From Lachnospiraceae bacterium (GTDB lineage: Bacteria; Bacillota; Clostridia; Lachnospirales; Lachnospiraceae): 64,000 nucleotides of DNA. This document shows, one piece after another, positions 25,565 through 34,817 of the stretch (its first letter is position 1; each line of letters opens with the position of its first letter). The notes beneath the pieces were generated by a model that worked only from the letters and a program-made list of their open reading frames with translations, did not search any database and was not told the DNA's origin. The stretch covers positions 1 to 64,000 of the forward strand of contig CAJSZQ010000013.1 of the NCBI GenBank assembly GCA_910574185.1. Direction: 5' to 3'. The translations under genes and the position numbers were made by a program.

Positions 25565-26098
25565 ATGTTTGATATATTTTTTCCGGACCGCTATGTGGCG
25601 TCCACATATGTTATAGATTTTGAGAGGCTGTTTAAACAGGGATACAGAGGACTCGTTTTTGATATTGATAATACGTTAGTACCCCATGGAGAGCCTGCGG
25701 ACGAACGGGCTGTCCGCCTTTTTGAAAGGTTGAAAAAAATAGGATTTTCCTGCTGCCTGATTTCAAATAACCAGGAGCCAAGGGTTAAAAAGTTTAATGA
25801 GAAAATACAGGTGGCTTATGTGTATAATGCGCACAAGCCGTCTACCAAAAACTATCGGAAGGCTATGGAGATTATGGGGACGGATACAGATACGACAGTA
25901 TTTGTGGGAGACCAGCTCTTTACAGATGTTTGGGGAGCCAAACGGACCGGTATGGCAAGTATTTTAGTGAAACCGATTCACCCGAAAGAAGAGATACAGA
26001 TTGTCTTAAAGAGATATTTAGAGAAGATAGTTTTATTTTTTTATAAGAGAAGCCTTACCAGGGAAAAAAAGGTTGAAAAAAGGCGTCATCTATTATAG
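25565..26098 (+). CDS. yqeG: YqeG family HAD IIIA-type phosphatase
   Basis: 177 residues. HAD motif I FDIDNTLV (about 38-45), motif II SNN and motif IV FVGDQLFTDVWGA are visible. The family acts on small phosphorylated substrates, and in many Firmicutes yqeG lies near aromatic biosynthesis or ribosome-assembly genes; its substrate is not established. Starts ATG 25565, three bases after the preceding stop, so co-transcribed. Confidence 0.9.
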   Translation: MFDIFFPDRYVASTYVIDFERLFKQGYRGLVFDIDNTLVPHGEPADERAVRLFERLKKIGFSCCLISNNQEPRVKKFNEKIQVAYVYNAHKPSTKNYRKAMEIMGTDTDTTVFVGDQLFTDVWGAKRTGMASILVKPIHPKEEIQIVLKRYLEKIVLFFYKRSLTREKKVEKRRHLL

Positions 26099-26167
26099 AA
26101 TGATAACAGATTAGATTGACTATAAAGTATGTAAGCGCAGTGGGCGTGATTTAAGGAGGATAATGTA

Positions 26168-26734
26168 ATGGCAAAAGTTTCAGCAGGAGATATCCGTAAC
26201 GGTATCACAATCGAAGTTGACGGCAAAGTATGTCAAGTAATTGATTTTATGCATGTGAAGCCGGGAAAGGGAGCGGCTTTCGTTCGTGTGAAGATGAAGA
26301 ATATTATTAACGGCGGCGTTGTGGAGACAACCTTCCGCCCTACAGAGACATTTGAACAGGCGCATATTGAGAGAAAGAAGATGCAGTATCTGTACAATGA
26401 CGGAGAGTTTTATAACTATATGGACAATGAGACATTTGAACAGATTATGATTAGCGTGTCAGAGGCTTCAGATGCGATGAAGTTTGTGAAGGAGAATGAG
26501 GAAGTAAGTGTAAGCTTCTATCAGGGCAATGCATTTGCGATTGAACCGCCGATTACGGTAGAGCTTGTAATCACAGAATCCGAGCCAGGCGTTAAGGGCA
26601 ACACAGCTACTGGCGCTACGAAGCCTGCAATTGTTGAGACAGGAGCACAGGTTATGGTGCCGCTGTTCGTTGACCAGGGTGAAAAGATTAAGATTGACAC
26701 CCGTACAGGCGAATATCTTTCTCGTGCAAATTAA
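26168..26734 (+). CDS. efp: Elongation factor P
   Basis: 188 residues, standard length: KOW-like domain I with the loop [10 protein letters not shown] carrying the modifiable Lys at about 34, then two OB domains ending [12 protein letters not shown]. It relieves ribosome stalling at polyproline stretches. Strong RBS AAGGAGG. Followed by an intrinsic terminator. Confidence 0.97.
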   Translation: MAKVSAGDIRNGITIEVDGKVCQVIDFMHVKPGKGAAFVRVKMKNIINGGVVETTFRPTETFEQAHIERKKMQYLYNDGEFYNYMDNETFEQIMISVSEASDAMKFVKENEEVSVSFYQGNAFAIEPPITVELVITESEPGVKGNTATGATKPAIVETGAQVMVPLFVDQGEKIKIDTRTGEYLSRAN

Positions 26735-26770
26735 TGTTTAATTATCATAGCAAAATTCAATTGTTATTAC

Positions 26771-26803
26771 AAAAAAGCCTTGCAATTTCTGCAGGGTTTT
26801 TTT
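26771..26803 (+). terminator. Intrinsic terminator after efp
   Basis: CCTTGCA/TGCAGGG stem (26778-26784, 26790-26796) with T7 after it and an A-run before it. Confidence 0.8.
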
Positions 26804-26942
26804 ATAATTAAGTTACCATAATATTCATCTCGAAATTTATCGCAAATCTGTTTGGAGCTTTAGTATTCAAATATTCACAGTGATGCATGTTCGCATCGAA
26901 AATCGCAGCAGTAGAAGTTATGACAACATAGAAAGGGGAATT

Positions 26943-27848
26943 ATGTCGTACGAAAAATTTGTAGAAAGCATTGTATGTATCTTAAAAGGCCGGGTAGAGG
27001 AGTCTCTGCATTTATCTATCTATACCTCGGTAAAAAACAATGGTTATGAGCGGAGAGGAATTACATTTTCAGAAGAGGGGACGAATATTTCGCCCACCAT
27101 TTATCTGGAGGAGTACTATGAGAAATTTATCCAGGGCAGTGATGTGAAAAGACTTGCAGAACAGGTGTTGGAAATGTATCAAAAGGTACGGATTAAACAT
27201 ACCTGGAGAGGCGATATTGTGCAGGATTATCAGCATGTAAAGGATAAAATAATTTATAAACTGGTGAATCAGGAGAAGAATCAGGAGCTTCTTTTACAGG
27301 TACCGCATGTGAATTATCTGGATTTGGCGGTGTTGTTTTATGTGCTGGTAGATATGGACGAGTCAAAGGGCCAGATGGCGACTATGTTGATTCGGAACGA
27401 GCATCTGAGTTGGTGGAGCGTAACGGCGGAAGAGATTTATCAGATAGCGGCGGCTAATACGGAGAAACTTCTGCCTTATGAGTTTAGCGCTATGTGTATG
27501 GTGATTGAGGAAATGCTGGGCGACGGGGATATAGATGACGCAGAGTGGAGAAAGATTAGAGAGCAGGAAAATATGTACGTGTTGACGAACCATATTCGCA
27601 GCGGCGGCGCGGCAGTGATTTTGTATCCCGGCAGGCTTGAGGCAATTGGCGCATATTTTAAAGAAAATTATTATATTCTTCCCAGCAGTGTTCATGAAGT
27701 GATTGTTCTTCCAGAAAGCAAAGCGCTTTCCAAAGAGGAGATGGAATGTGTAATAAGGGAGGTTAATGAGACACAGGTTCAGGCGGAAGAATATTTGTCA
27801 AATCATGCATACTTTTACGACAGAGTGAAAAAGAAGATATCTGTGTAA
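26943..27848 (+). CDS. DUF5688 family protein
   Basis: 301 residues, soluble. It starts SYEKFVESIVCILKGRV, a common beginning of DUF5688 proteins that are numerous in Lachnospiraceae, and contains the conserved pattern KIIYKLVNQEKNQELLLQVPHVNYLDLAVLFYVLVD. No catalytic motif recognised; function unknown. ATG 26943 follows GAAAGGGG; an upstream in-frame start at 26880 lacks an RBS. Confidence 0.8.
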   Translation: MSYEKFVESIVCILKGRVEESLHLSIYTSVKNNGYERRGITFSEEGTNISPTIYLEEYYEKFIQGSDVKRLAEQVLEMYQKVRIKHTWRGDIVQDYQHVKDKIIYKLVNQEKNQELLLQVPHVNYLDLAVLFYVLVDMDESKGQMATMLIRNEHLSWWSVTAEEIYQIAAANTEKLLPYEFSAMCMVIEEMLGDGDIDDAEWRKIREQENMYVLTNHIRSGGAAVILYPGRLEAIGAYFKENYYILPSSVHEVIVLPESKALSKEEMECVIREVNETQVQAEEYLSNHAYFYDRVKKKISV

Positions 27849-27886
27849 GAAAAAATGTCGTTGAATTGAAAAGTATTACTTCATCA

Positions 27887-27918
27887 TAAAAGGGTATCAC
27901 AATGTTTGCGATACCCTT
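27887..27918 (-). terminator. Terminator of the tRNA gene
   Basis: AAGGGTATC (27890-27898) pairs with GATACCCTT (27910-27918). Read on the minus strand, the stem is followed by TTTTATG, right after the tRNA 3' end. Confidence 0.75.
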
Positions 27919-27922
27919 AGAG

Positions 27923-27994
27923 CGTCTCTGACCAGAATCGAACTGGCGCACCCGCCTCCGGAGGGCGGTGCTCTATCCACTGAGCTACAGAGAC
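27923..27994 (-). tRNA. tRNA-Arg (anticodon CCG)
   Basis: On the minus strand it folds into a full cloverleaf: acceptor GTCTCTG/CAGAGAC, D-stem GCTC/GAGC, anticodon stem CCGCC/GGCGG with loop CTCCGGA (anticodon CCG, reading CGG), and T-arm with TTCGATT. The discriminator is G and CCA is not encoded. It lies about 0.9 kb from argS on the opposite strand. Confidence 0.95.
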
Positions 27995-28185
27995 AAGAAT
28001 TATAATAGCACATCTTAAAAAAAAATGCAATGGAGAAAATCGTGCTGTCCTTGACTTTCTTTTCTGCCTTTAGTATGATGTGAAGTGCTTGAGTATGTTT
28101 GAAAAATTATTTCTGTAGTCCGTATCTTTGAAAGCATTTTTCAAACATGCCCTAAACTGTATAATCAAAGAAATGGAGGAAGTCT

Positions 28186-28857
28186 ATGAAGGAAAGACAG
28201 GAAGACCTCCGCGGTCTGCTTCGGGAGCACAGACGGATTATAACCGGATTGTTTGTATGTATTCTTCTGGGAGCGGCGGCAGTGGTCATGATATGTCTTA
28301 CGAAAGATGAGGCGAAGCATATTTCTTCGGGAGAAATACAGTCAGAGCAGAGCAGTGAAGCGACTGGCGAAGTGGTCAGCAAATTACTGTTAACGGAAAA
28401 TATAGGATGCCGGGCGATGGCAACAAATCCGCTCACAGAGGCATCGGATGAAGGCTTGATAAAGGCGGTTGAGGATTATTATAATTCATTGGCCGGGCAT
28501 GCAGATTTTGTGGAAAGCTACAATAATCTTCGCATATATACCAAGCTTGGAATGTACAGAGGGACGTATATTACATTTGTCCGATATGATATGAAGATAC
28601 GGGACATTTACACGATGGTTCCGGGACTTGGAACGTTATATCTGGAAGAGGATGAGGAGCATAACTGGCAGGTGGCGTCCAAATCTGGGGATGAAGAGGT
28701 TCAGGAATATGTAAGTGACATTGTAACACATAAGGATGTGAAGAAGTTAATGTCAGGCATTCAGACCGATTATGCCAATGCCGTCGCATCCGACGCGCTG
28801 CTTGCAGAGGCGCTGAATGATCTGAAGAATGCATATGAGAATCAGACTAAACGATAA
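28186..28857 (+). CDS. Membrane-anchored extracytoplasmic protein of unknown function
   Basis: 223 residues. A short basic N-terminus and one transmembrane segment (about 18-37) are followed by a Ser/Glu-rich linker and an outside domain (about 85-175: LIKAVEDYYNSLAGHADFVESYNNLRIYTKLGMYRGTYITFVRYDMKI) that looks like a small NTF2-like alpha+beta fold. No family name is certain. RBS GGAGG is present. It precedes argS by 50 bases and may share its transcript. Confidence 0.7.
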   Translation: MKERQEDLRGLLREHRRIITGLFVCILLGAAAVVMICLTKDEAKHISSGEIQSEQSSEATGEVVSKLLLTENIGCRAMATNPLTEASDEGLIKAVEDYYNSLAGHADFVESYNNLRIYTKLGMYRGTYITFVRYDMKIRDIYTMVPGLGTLYLEEDEEHNWQVASKSGDEEVQEYVSDIVTHKDVKKLMSGIQTDYANAVASDALLAEALNDLKNAYENQTKR

Positions 28858-28907
28858 AATATTGGGGATACAGATATGGCAGATACGCCATGAATGGAGG
28901 ATGAAGA

Positions 28908-30674
28908 ATGAAACAGATAGTTGAACTCATTACGATGGAGCTTAGCGAAGCATTTGAAAGGGCGGGCTATGACAGGGCGCTGGCCAAGGTGACGCTATCG
29001 AACCGTCCGGATTTGTGCGAATATCAGTGCAATGGAGCAATGGCTGGAGCCAAAGCATACAAAAAGGCGCCTTATATCATTGCGGAAGATGTGGTGAGTT
29101 ATTTGAAGGAGAGATCCTGTATTGCTGCCGCGGAGGCGGTAAAGCCAGGCTTCATCAATATAAAGCTGGGAGAAGAATTTGTGGCAGATTTTCTAAATCA
29201 GATGGCGGGAGATGAGAATCTGGGTCTTGGGAGGACACAAAAGCCAGAGACAATCATTGTGGATTACGGCGGACCCAATGTGGCCAAGCCTCTGCATGTT
29301 GGACATCTTCGGTCTGCGATTATTGGCGAGAGTGTGAAGAGAATCTGTCGGAAGATGGGGCATAAAGTTCTGGGAGACGTACATCTGGGCGATTGGGGGT
29401 ATCAGATGGGACTGATTATTACAGAGCTTAAGAAACGGAAACCAGAGCTTCCCTATTTTGATGAATCCTGGCAGGGAGAATACCCTGAGGAAGCCCCATT
29501 TACCATCAGTGAACTGGAGGAAATCTATCCTGCAGCCAGCGCATATGCAAAAGAGCATGAGGAGTACAGAGAAGAGGCGCTTCAGGCTACCTGGATGCTT
29601 CAGAACGGGCATAGAGGCTACACTGCGGTATGGAAACATATTGTGACAATATCTGTAAGGGATATTAAGAATAATTATAAGAAGCTAAATGTGGAATTTG
29701 AACTGTGGAAAGGGGAATCTGATGCACAGAAAGTTATCCCGGATATGATAGAAGATTTTAAGAAGAAGGGACAGGCATATTTGGACGAGGGCGCTTTGGT
29801 GATTGATGTGAAGGAAGAGACGGACACCAAGGAGATTCCGCCCTGTTTAATCCAGAAATCAGACGGCGCGTCTTTGTATGGAACCACAGATTTGGCTACC
29901 TTAATTCAGAGAGAGGAAGATTTTCAGCCTGACAGAGTGATTTATGTGGTGGATAAACGACAGGAGATGCATTTTACTCAGGTATTTCGCGCGGCAAAAA
30001 AGACGGGGATTGTGCGGGAAGACACCGAATTAAGGTTCTTAGGGTTCGGTACGATGAACGGGAAGGATGGCAAGCCCTTTAAGACCAGGGAGGGCGGCGT
30101 GATGCGTCTGGAAAATCTGATTGCAGAGATTAACGATGAGATGTATAAAAAGATGGCGGAAAATCGGATGGTAGATGAAGAAGAGGCAGGGAACACCTCA
30201 AAGATGATTGGTCTTGCAGCAATCAAGTACGGCGATTTGTCCAATCAGGCTGCAAAGGATTATGTTTTTGATGTGGACAGGTTCACGTCTTTTGAAGGAA
30301 ATACAGGCCCTTATATTTTATATACCATTGTACGGATTAAGTCTATTCTGAATAAATATCAAAAACAGGGTAATTCTCTGGAAGAGCTTCGGTGTATGGG
30401 AGCCTGTACTGACAGTGAAAAAGCTTTGATGCTGGAAGTGTGTAAATACAACATGATAATGGAGACCGCATTTACGGAGACAGCGCCTCATAAAATCTGC
30501 GCTTATATCTATGATCTTGCCAATGCGTTTAACCGGTTCTATCATGAGACAAAGATACTTGCAGAGGAAGATAAAGAAAAACAAAAGAGTTATATTGCCC
30601 TTCTTCTTATTACCAGAAATGTACTGGAATCCTGCATTGATACGCTGGGCTTTGACGCGCCGGAGAGAATGTAA
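28908..30674 (+). CDS. argS: Arginyl-tRNA synthetase
   Basis: 588 residues, class I. The HIGH motif appears as HVGH in KPLHVGHLRSAIIGES (about 130), the KMSKS region as a degenerate FKTREGG, and the DALR anticodon-binding domain ends YHETKILAEEDKEK...LESCIDTLGFDAPERM. The N-terminal Add-1 domain is present. It charges tRNA-Arg; a tRNA-Arg gene lies close by. RBS GGAGG. Confidence 0.97.
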   Translation: MKQIVELITMELSEAFERAGYDRALAKVTLSNRPDLCEYQCNGAMAGAKAYKKAPYIIAEDVVSYLKERSCIAAAEAVKPGFINIKLGEEFVADFLNQMAGDENLGLGRTQKPETIIVDYGGPNVAKPLHVGHLRSAIIGESVKRICRKMGHKVLGDVHLGDWGYQMGLIITELKKRKPELPYFDESWQGEYPEEAPFTISELEEIYPAASAYAKEHEEYREEALQATWMLQNGHRGYTAVWKHIVTISVRDIKNNYKKLNVEFELWKGESDAQKVIPDMIEDFKKKGQAYLDEGALVIDVKEETDTKEIPPCLIQKSDGASLYGTTDLATLIQREEDFQPDRVIYVVDKRQEMHFTQVFRAAKKTGIVREDTELRFLGFGTMNGKDGKPFKTREGGVMRLENLIAEINDEMYKKMAENRMVDEEEAGNTSKMIGLAAIKYGDLSNQAAKDYVFDVDRFTSFEGNTGPYILYTIVRIKSILNKYQKQGNSLEELRCMGACTDSEKALMLEVCKYNMIMETAFTETAPHKICAYIYDLANAFNRFYHETKILAEEDKEKQKSYIALLLITRNVLESCIDTLGFDAPERM

Positions 30675-30709
30675 GGATATCAGGAAAGACTAAAAAGGAG
30701 AAGAAATCA

Positions 30710-31858
30710 ATGGAAGATACTGTAAAGTTATTTTATGAAGATACGAATATCCGAGAATTTGACGCGGCAGTATTGTCTTGCGAGCCTGTGAAAGACGGGT
30801 ATCAGGCAGTTCTTGACAGAACTGCCTTTTTTCCTGAGGGCGGCGGACAGTACGGAGATACTGGCTGGATTGACGGCATAAAAGTAACGGATACCAGAGA
30901 GAAAGAAGGCAAAATCTTTCATTATATAAAAGAACCGCTGGACGTCGGAAGGAAGGCGCGAGGGAAGTTAGACTGGAATATCCGGTTTGAACGGATGCAG
31001 CAGCATAGCGCCGAGCATATTATATCGGGGATTATCCACAGTCGTTTTGGGTATGAGAATGTGGGGTTTCATCTGGGAGCCGATTACTGTACCATGGATT
31101 TTAACGGACCGATTACGAAAGAGCAGCTAAGAGAGATTGAAGTGGAGGCAAATAAGGCGGTTTTTGCGGATATTCCGGTTCATGTGCGGTATCCAGATAA
31201 GGATACGCTGGCGCAAATGGAATACCGGAGTAAGATAGAGATTGAAGGCCAGGTGCGGATTGTTGAAATTCCGGGGATTGACGTGTGCGCCTGCTGCGCC
31301 CCCCATGTGTGTTCAACCGGTCGGATTGGACTGATTAAACTGGTGGATATGGCTAATTATAAAGGCGGCGAGCGTATCAGTATGCTCAGCGGAATACGTG
31401 CGCTTACGGACTATCATAAGAAACAGGAGCGTGCAAGGGCGATTGGAAATATTTTGTGCGAGCAGGAAGAGAAGCTTGTGGATGCGGTGGAACATTTAAG
31501 GCAGGAAAGTATCCGGCAGAAGGGCGAAATCATCACTCTGCGAAGACGAATTATGAAAAAAAGGGCCGAAGAAACCGACGTATCGGCAGAAGTGGTTACA
31601 GTGTTTGATGAAGAACTTTCCGGTGAAGAAGCAAGAGAATATATGAATCTGCTGTTAGAGCGCGGCGCAAAAGTATGCGCGGTTTTTGCAGGGAAAGAAG
31701 AGACGGGTTATCGGTATGTAATCGGAAGTAAAGCAGAGGATGTGCGTCCTCTGAATCAGAGACTAAAAGAAAAATTCGGCGCCCGGGGAGGCGGTAAACC
31801 AGAGATGGTTCAGGGCAGTTTAACGGGCGCCAGAGATCAGATTAAAGCTTTACTTTGA
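30710..31858 (+). CDS. Alanyl-tRNA trans-editing protein, AlaX-like with DHHA1
   Basis: 382 residues, matching the tRNA-binding/editing parts of AlaRS without the synthetase. Zinc and editing residues lie in QQHSAEH (HxxxH) and CACCAPHVCSTG (CxxxH). The C-terminal part is a DHHA1-like domain after a coiled coil, with KFGARGGGKPEMVQGSL. It hydrolyses Ser- or Gly-tRNA-Ala mischarged by AlaRS. Starts 36 bases after argS. Its 3' end overlaps the convergent YbaK-type gene by 17 bases. Confidence 0.92.
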   Translation: MEDTVKLFYEDTNIREFDAAVLSCEPVKDGYQAVLDRTAFFPEGGGQYGDTGWIDGIKVTDTREKEGKIFHYIKEPLDVGRKARGKLDWNIRFERMQQHSAEHIISGIIHSRFGYENVGFHLGADYCTMDFNGPITKEQLREIEVEANKAVFADIPVHVRYPDKDTLAQMEYRSKIEIEGQVRIVEIPGIDVCACCAPHVCSTGRIGLIKLVDMANYKGGERISMLSGIRALTDYHKKQERARAIGNILCEQEEKLVDAVEHLRQESIRQKGEIITLRRRIMKKRAEETDVSAEVVTVFDEELSGEEAREYMNLLLERGAKVCAVFAGKEETGYRYVIGSKAEDVRPLNQRLKEKFGARGGGKPEMVQGSLTGARDQIKALL

Positions 31859-32333
31859 GTACGTCCACATCTAAATCCCACAGGAATTTATCCAGATCCT
31901 TGAATGAAAGAAATACGGTTGCGGTATTCTCCAGCGGATGGATACCAAGACTTTTGCAGCGGCTTAGGCTTTTGTCAATGAAAAATTCAACTGCGTGCTC
32001 CGTATCATTCATCAGGCCGAAGGGGGATACGCTTCCTTGTTTCAGTCCCAGATATTTTTCCAGACGGTCTTCGGAGGCAAAGCTTAAGGTGCCGGCGCCC
32101 AGAGCACGTCCCAGATTCTTGAGATCAATTTTTGTCTTTTCATCGGCGGTTACCAGAAAGTGACGCTTGCCTTTCGCATCGCGCAGGAATAGATTCTTGC
32201 AGAGCGTTCCCTTTTCGGGAAGCCCAAGCCGGTCCATATCTTCCATTGTGTGAACGGGCTCGTGTTCTACAACTTCATATTTGATTCCAAGTTTATTCAG
32301 CGCATCGTATACGCGCTGTTTTTGATTTTCCAT
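31842..32333 (-). CDS. YbaK/ProX-type aminoacyl-tRNA deacylase
   Basis: 163 residues, with VEHEPVHTMED, KNLFLRDAKGKRHFLVT and GSVSPFGLMND, motifs of the ProX branch that removes alanine or related amino acids from mischarged tRNA-Pro. The ATG at 32333 starts the family homology; the longer frame upstream has no similarity. Its -10/-35 lie about 170 bases upstream, leaving a long leader with a small AGCACAC/GTGTGCT hairpin. Its 3' end overlaps the AlaX-like gene. Confidence 0.9.
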   Translation of the reverse strand: MENQKQRVYDALNKLGIKYEVVEHEPVHTMEDMDRLGLPEKGTLCKNLFLRDAKGKRHFLVTADEKTKIDLKNLGRALGAGTLSFASEDRLEKYLGLKQGSVSPFGLMNDTEHAVEFFIDKSLSRCKSLGIHPLENTATVFLSFKDLDKFLWDLDVDVLKVKL

Positions 32334-32505
32334 AATAATGTAAGCTCCCTTCTTCTTTTTCTTACAGGTGCGCTGACTGCAGCTGCCGCGATGCCGTCGA
32401 AAATCCGACGTGCAGGCTGAAAATTCATGATACATAATTAGGTTTTCATTATGAGCGGTCAGCACACGAGTGTGCTTATCAACGAAAATAGTTTCTTTCT
32501 CTGAT

Positions 32506-32534
32506 ATTATAGGGTATACCTGTAGGAAAGTAAA
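32506..32534 (-). promoter_or_regulatory. Probable promoter of the ProX-type gene
   Basis: Minus strand TTTACT (complement of 32529-32534), 17-base spacer, TATAAT (complement of 32506-32511). The remaining 32334-32746 interval has no gene; near 32682-32731 an imperfect inverted repeat (ACCTCCCAGGCA / TGCCCGGAGGGT) precedes the next gene. Confidence 0.5.
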
Positions 32535-32746
32535 GTGAGAAAACAGTATGCGTTAATTATAGATTCTATCAATAAATACACTGCGTTTATGGAATAAATC
32601 AATTTTACTCTGGGATATATTTTTGATAAAATAAATCGATATATACTTATTGGGTTGTTAATGTCCAATATGGTATTAGTGTACCTCCCAGGCATCCCAT
32701 TATGGCTCTTAGGTGTGCCCGGAGGGTATGAGTGTGGAGGCAGGAT

Positions 32747-33280
32747 ATGGAACGAAGTAGAAAAATGGTAGTGATTTCGCATTGTCTTTTGAATATGAAT
32801 GCAAAGGTGGAAGGACTGGCGTTGAATAAAGGATGTGCGAAAGAGCTTGTTCTGTCTCTGATAGAAAATGATTATGGCATCATTCAGCTTCCCTGTGTGG
32901 AACTGGATATGTGCGGAATCAACCGCTGGGGACAGGTGAAAAGTCAATTAAATCACCCGCATTTTCGTAATCGGTGTGAGGAACTTCTGCAGCCGGTCGT
33001 TTATCAGATAGAGGATTATCTTGCGAATGGATATCAGATAGCTGCTGTGATTGGTGTGGACGGCAGTCCTACCTGCGGCGTGAACCGGACCTGTATTGGA
33101 GCATGGTCCGGTGAGATAGGAGAGCAGTATCACACAATGGAAAAGGGAGCGACCTGCAAGATGATACAGGAAGCAGGTGTTATGATGGATGTTTTGAGGG
33201 AGATGCTGAAGAATAAAGGCATTCATATTCCGTTTACGGCAGTTGATGAGGAGAGTTCCAAACACACTCTAGACATATAA
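32747..33280 (+). CDS. TudS-related putative desulfidase (CD3072 family)
   Basis: 177 residues. It has VVISHCLLNMNAKVEG at the start and DGSPTCGVNRTCIG in the middle. These cysteines match the pattern of DUF523/TudS enzymes that use a 4Fe-4S cluster to remove sulfur from thiouracil-like compounds. It is the first of four linked genes, 22 bases ahead of an amino-acid-type ABC importer, so the importer may deliver a sulfur compound. ATG 32747 has GGAGG eight bases upstream. Confidence 0.75.
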   Translation: MERSRKMVVISHCLLNMNAKVEGLALNKGCAKELVLSLIENDYGIIQLPCVELDMCGINRWGQVKSQLNHPHFRNRCEELLQPVVYQIEDYLANGYQIAAVIGVDGSPTCGVNRTCIGAWSGEIGEQYHTMEKGATCKMIQEAGVMMDVLREMLKNKGIHIPFTAVDEESSKHTLDI

Positions 33281-33302
33281 ATATGAAAAGGAGAACAAGA
33301 GT

Positions 33303-34127
33303 ATGAAGAAGAAGGTATTGGCTGTATTACTTTGCGCAGTAATGGCGGCGGGTCTTATGGCAGGATGCGGCAAAGGAGAAGAGCCCAAAGAGGAAAATTC
33401 GGGAACAGAGGAAGAGGCTGGCGGAGAGGATACGTCGTTGGCTGACATTCAGAAAGATGGTGTTATGAAGGTTGGCATGTGTCCGGAATACCCACCTTTT
33501 GAGACGATTAATTCATCTGGGGAGATAGAAGGCTTTGACGCTGATCTTGCGAGTGCAGTCGGAGAAATCCTGGGTGTAGAAGTTGAGTTTGTCAACACCC
33601 CTTATGAGGGATTAATCGCCGGTTTAATGAATGGTGATTTTGATATTATTATGTCGGGAATGTCTCCGGAAGAGGCAGATGAAGCTGATAAGACTTTGAA
33701 TGTAACGGAGAATTATTATTCTGTGGCAGAAGTTATCTTGTCGAAAGACGAGAGCATTCAGTCTAAAAAGGACTTAGAGGGTAAAACTGTTGGAAGCCAT
33801 TCCGGAAGTACGTCCGAGTACGCCGTAAACAGTCTCGCAGAAGAGGGAATTAAGGTGAATTCTGCTCCATATAACAGACATTCAGAGGCTTTTGCAGATC
33901 TTCAAAATGGAAATATAGACGCGCAGGTAGTAGAAGAGACCTGGGCAAAGGAAAAGGTAACGGAGGATGACGGAATCCACATCTGTGAAGAGCCGATTAG
34001 CTCTGTTCATGTAGCAGGTGTTATTGGCATCGGAAGGGATTCTTTCAGGGATGCGTTTGATGATGCTCTGGAGCAGTTGAAAGAAAACGGCAAATATGAT
34101 GAGATTGTAGAGAAGTGGTTTTCATAA
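33303..34127 (+). CDS. Amino-acid-type ABC transporter substrate-binding lipoprotein
   Basis: 274 residues. Type II signal peptide with lipobox LMAGCG (Cys about 22), an acidic low-complexity linker (about 25-48), then a periplasmic-binding-protein type II domain (MKVGMCPEYPPFETINSSGEIEGFDADLASAVGEILG). It is a membrane-anchored receptor of the polar amino acid family. The ligand is unknown. Confidence 0.92.
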   Translation: MKKKVLAVLLCAVMAAGLMAGCGKGEEPKEENSGTEEEAGGEDTSLADIQKDGVMKVGMCPEYPPFETINSSGEIEGFDADLASAVGEILGVEVEFVNTPYEGLIAGLMNGDFDIIMSGMSPEEADEADKTLNVTENYYSVAEVILSKDESIQSKKDLEGKTVGSHSGSTSEYAVNSLAEEGIKVNSAPYNRHSEAFADLQNGNIDAQVVEETWAKEKVTEDDGIHICEEPISSVHVAGVIGIGRDSFRDAFDDALEQLKENGKYDEIVEKWFS

Positions 34128-34151
34128 GCCGGATTTTGAGAAGGTAGAGAG

Positions 34152-34817
34152 ATGAACAGTTTGGATTTTTCACCATTGCTTCCGTATGCTGGACTGCTTC
34201 CAGAAGCATTGAAAATTACACTGGAAATTGGGATGGCCGGATTCATGCTTGCTCTTGTAATTGCGGTGGTTGTCGGTACTCTTCGGAGCAGGAAACTGCC
34301 GAAAGCAGCTGGATTCTTGCTGAGCTTTTATGTGGAGGTATTCAGAGGAACACCTCTCCTGGTACAATTATTTTTTGTATATTATGGATTACCTTCAGCC
34401 GGTATTCGTATGGAACCAGTTATGGCGGCTATTCTGACGATGGGACTAAACAGCGGTTCCTACCTTTCCGAGAACATCAGGGCGTCCATTCTTGCGGTAG
34501 ACAAAGGGCAGTATGAGGCGGCGCATATGCTGGGCTATACGCCTTTACAGACGAATATACATATTGTTCTGCCCCAGGCGATGCGCGTTGCGATTCCTTC
34601 TTTTATGAATGGATTTTCTTCAATTATTAAAGAGACGTCAATTGTATCAGTATTGCCGGTAATCGAACTTACAAAATTAGGGAATCAGGTTTATGCAAAG
34701 ACATATCATCCCTTTGAAATCTATATTTTGCTTGGCGTGATATATTTTTGCCTGACATACTTTCTGACTTTTCTGGCTAAATGGCTGGAAAGGAGGGCTT
34801 CAAAATGGCAGCTTTAA
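34152..34817 (+). CDS. Amino-acid-type ABC transporter permease
   Basis: 221 residues, HisMQ-type with five predicted helices. The EAA-like coupling loop is EAAHMLGYTPLQTNIHIVLPQAMRVAIP, preceded by VEVFRGTPLLVQLFFVYYGLP. It forms the channel of the importer. Overlaps the ATPase gene by 13 bases. Confidence 0.93.
   Translation: MNSLDFSPLLPYAGLLPEALKITLEIGMAGFMLALVIAVVVGTLRSRKLPKAAGFLLSFYVEVFRGTPLLVQLFFVYYGLPSAGIRMEPVMAAILTMGLNSGSYLSENIRASILAVDKGQYEAAHMLGYTPLQTNIHIVLPQAMRVAIPSFMNGFSSIIKETSIVSVLPVIELTKLGNQVYAKTYHPFEIYILLGVIYFCLTYFLTFLAKWLERRASKWQL

Noticed and set aside
32452..32480. Sequence GCGGTCAGCACACGAGTGTGC as another hairpin-element copy
   Set aside because: It resembles bases 491-511 near the IS630 gene, but lacks the GTTAC-type tips; the match is short and may be chance.
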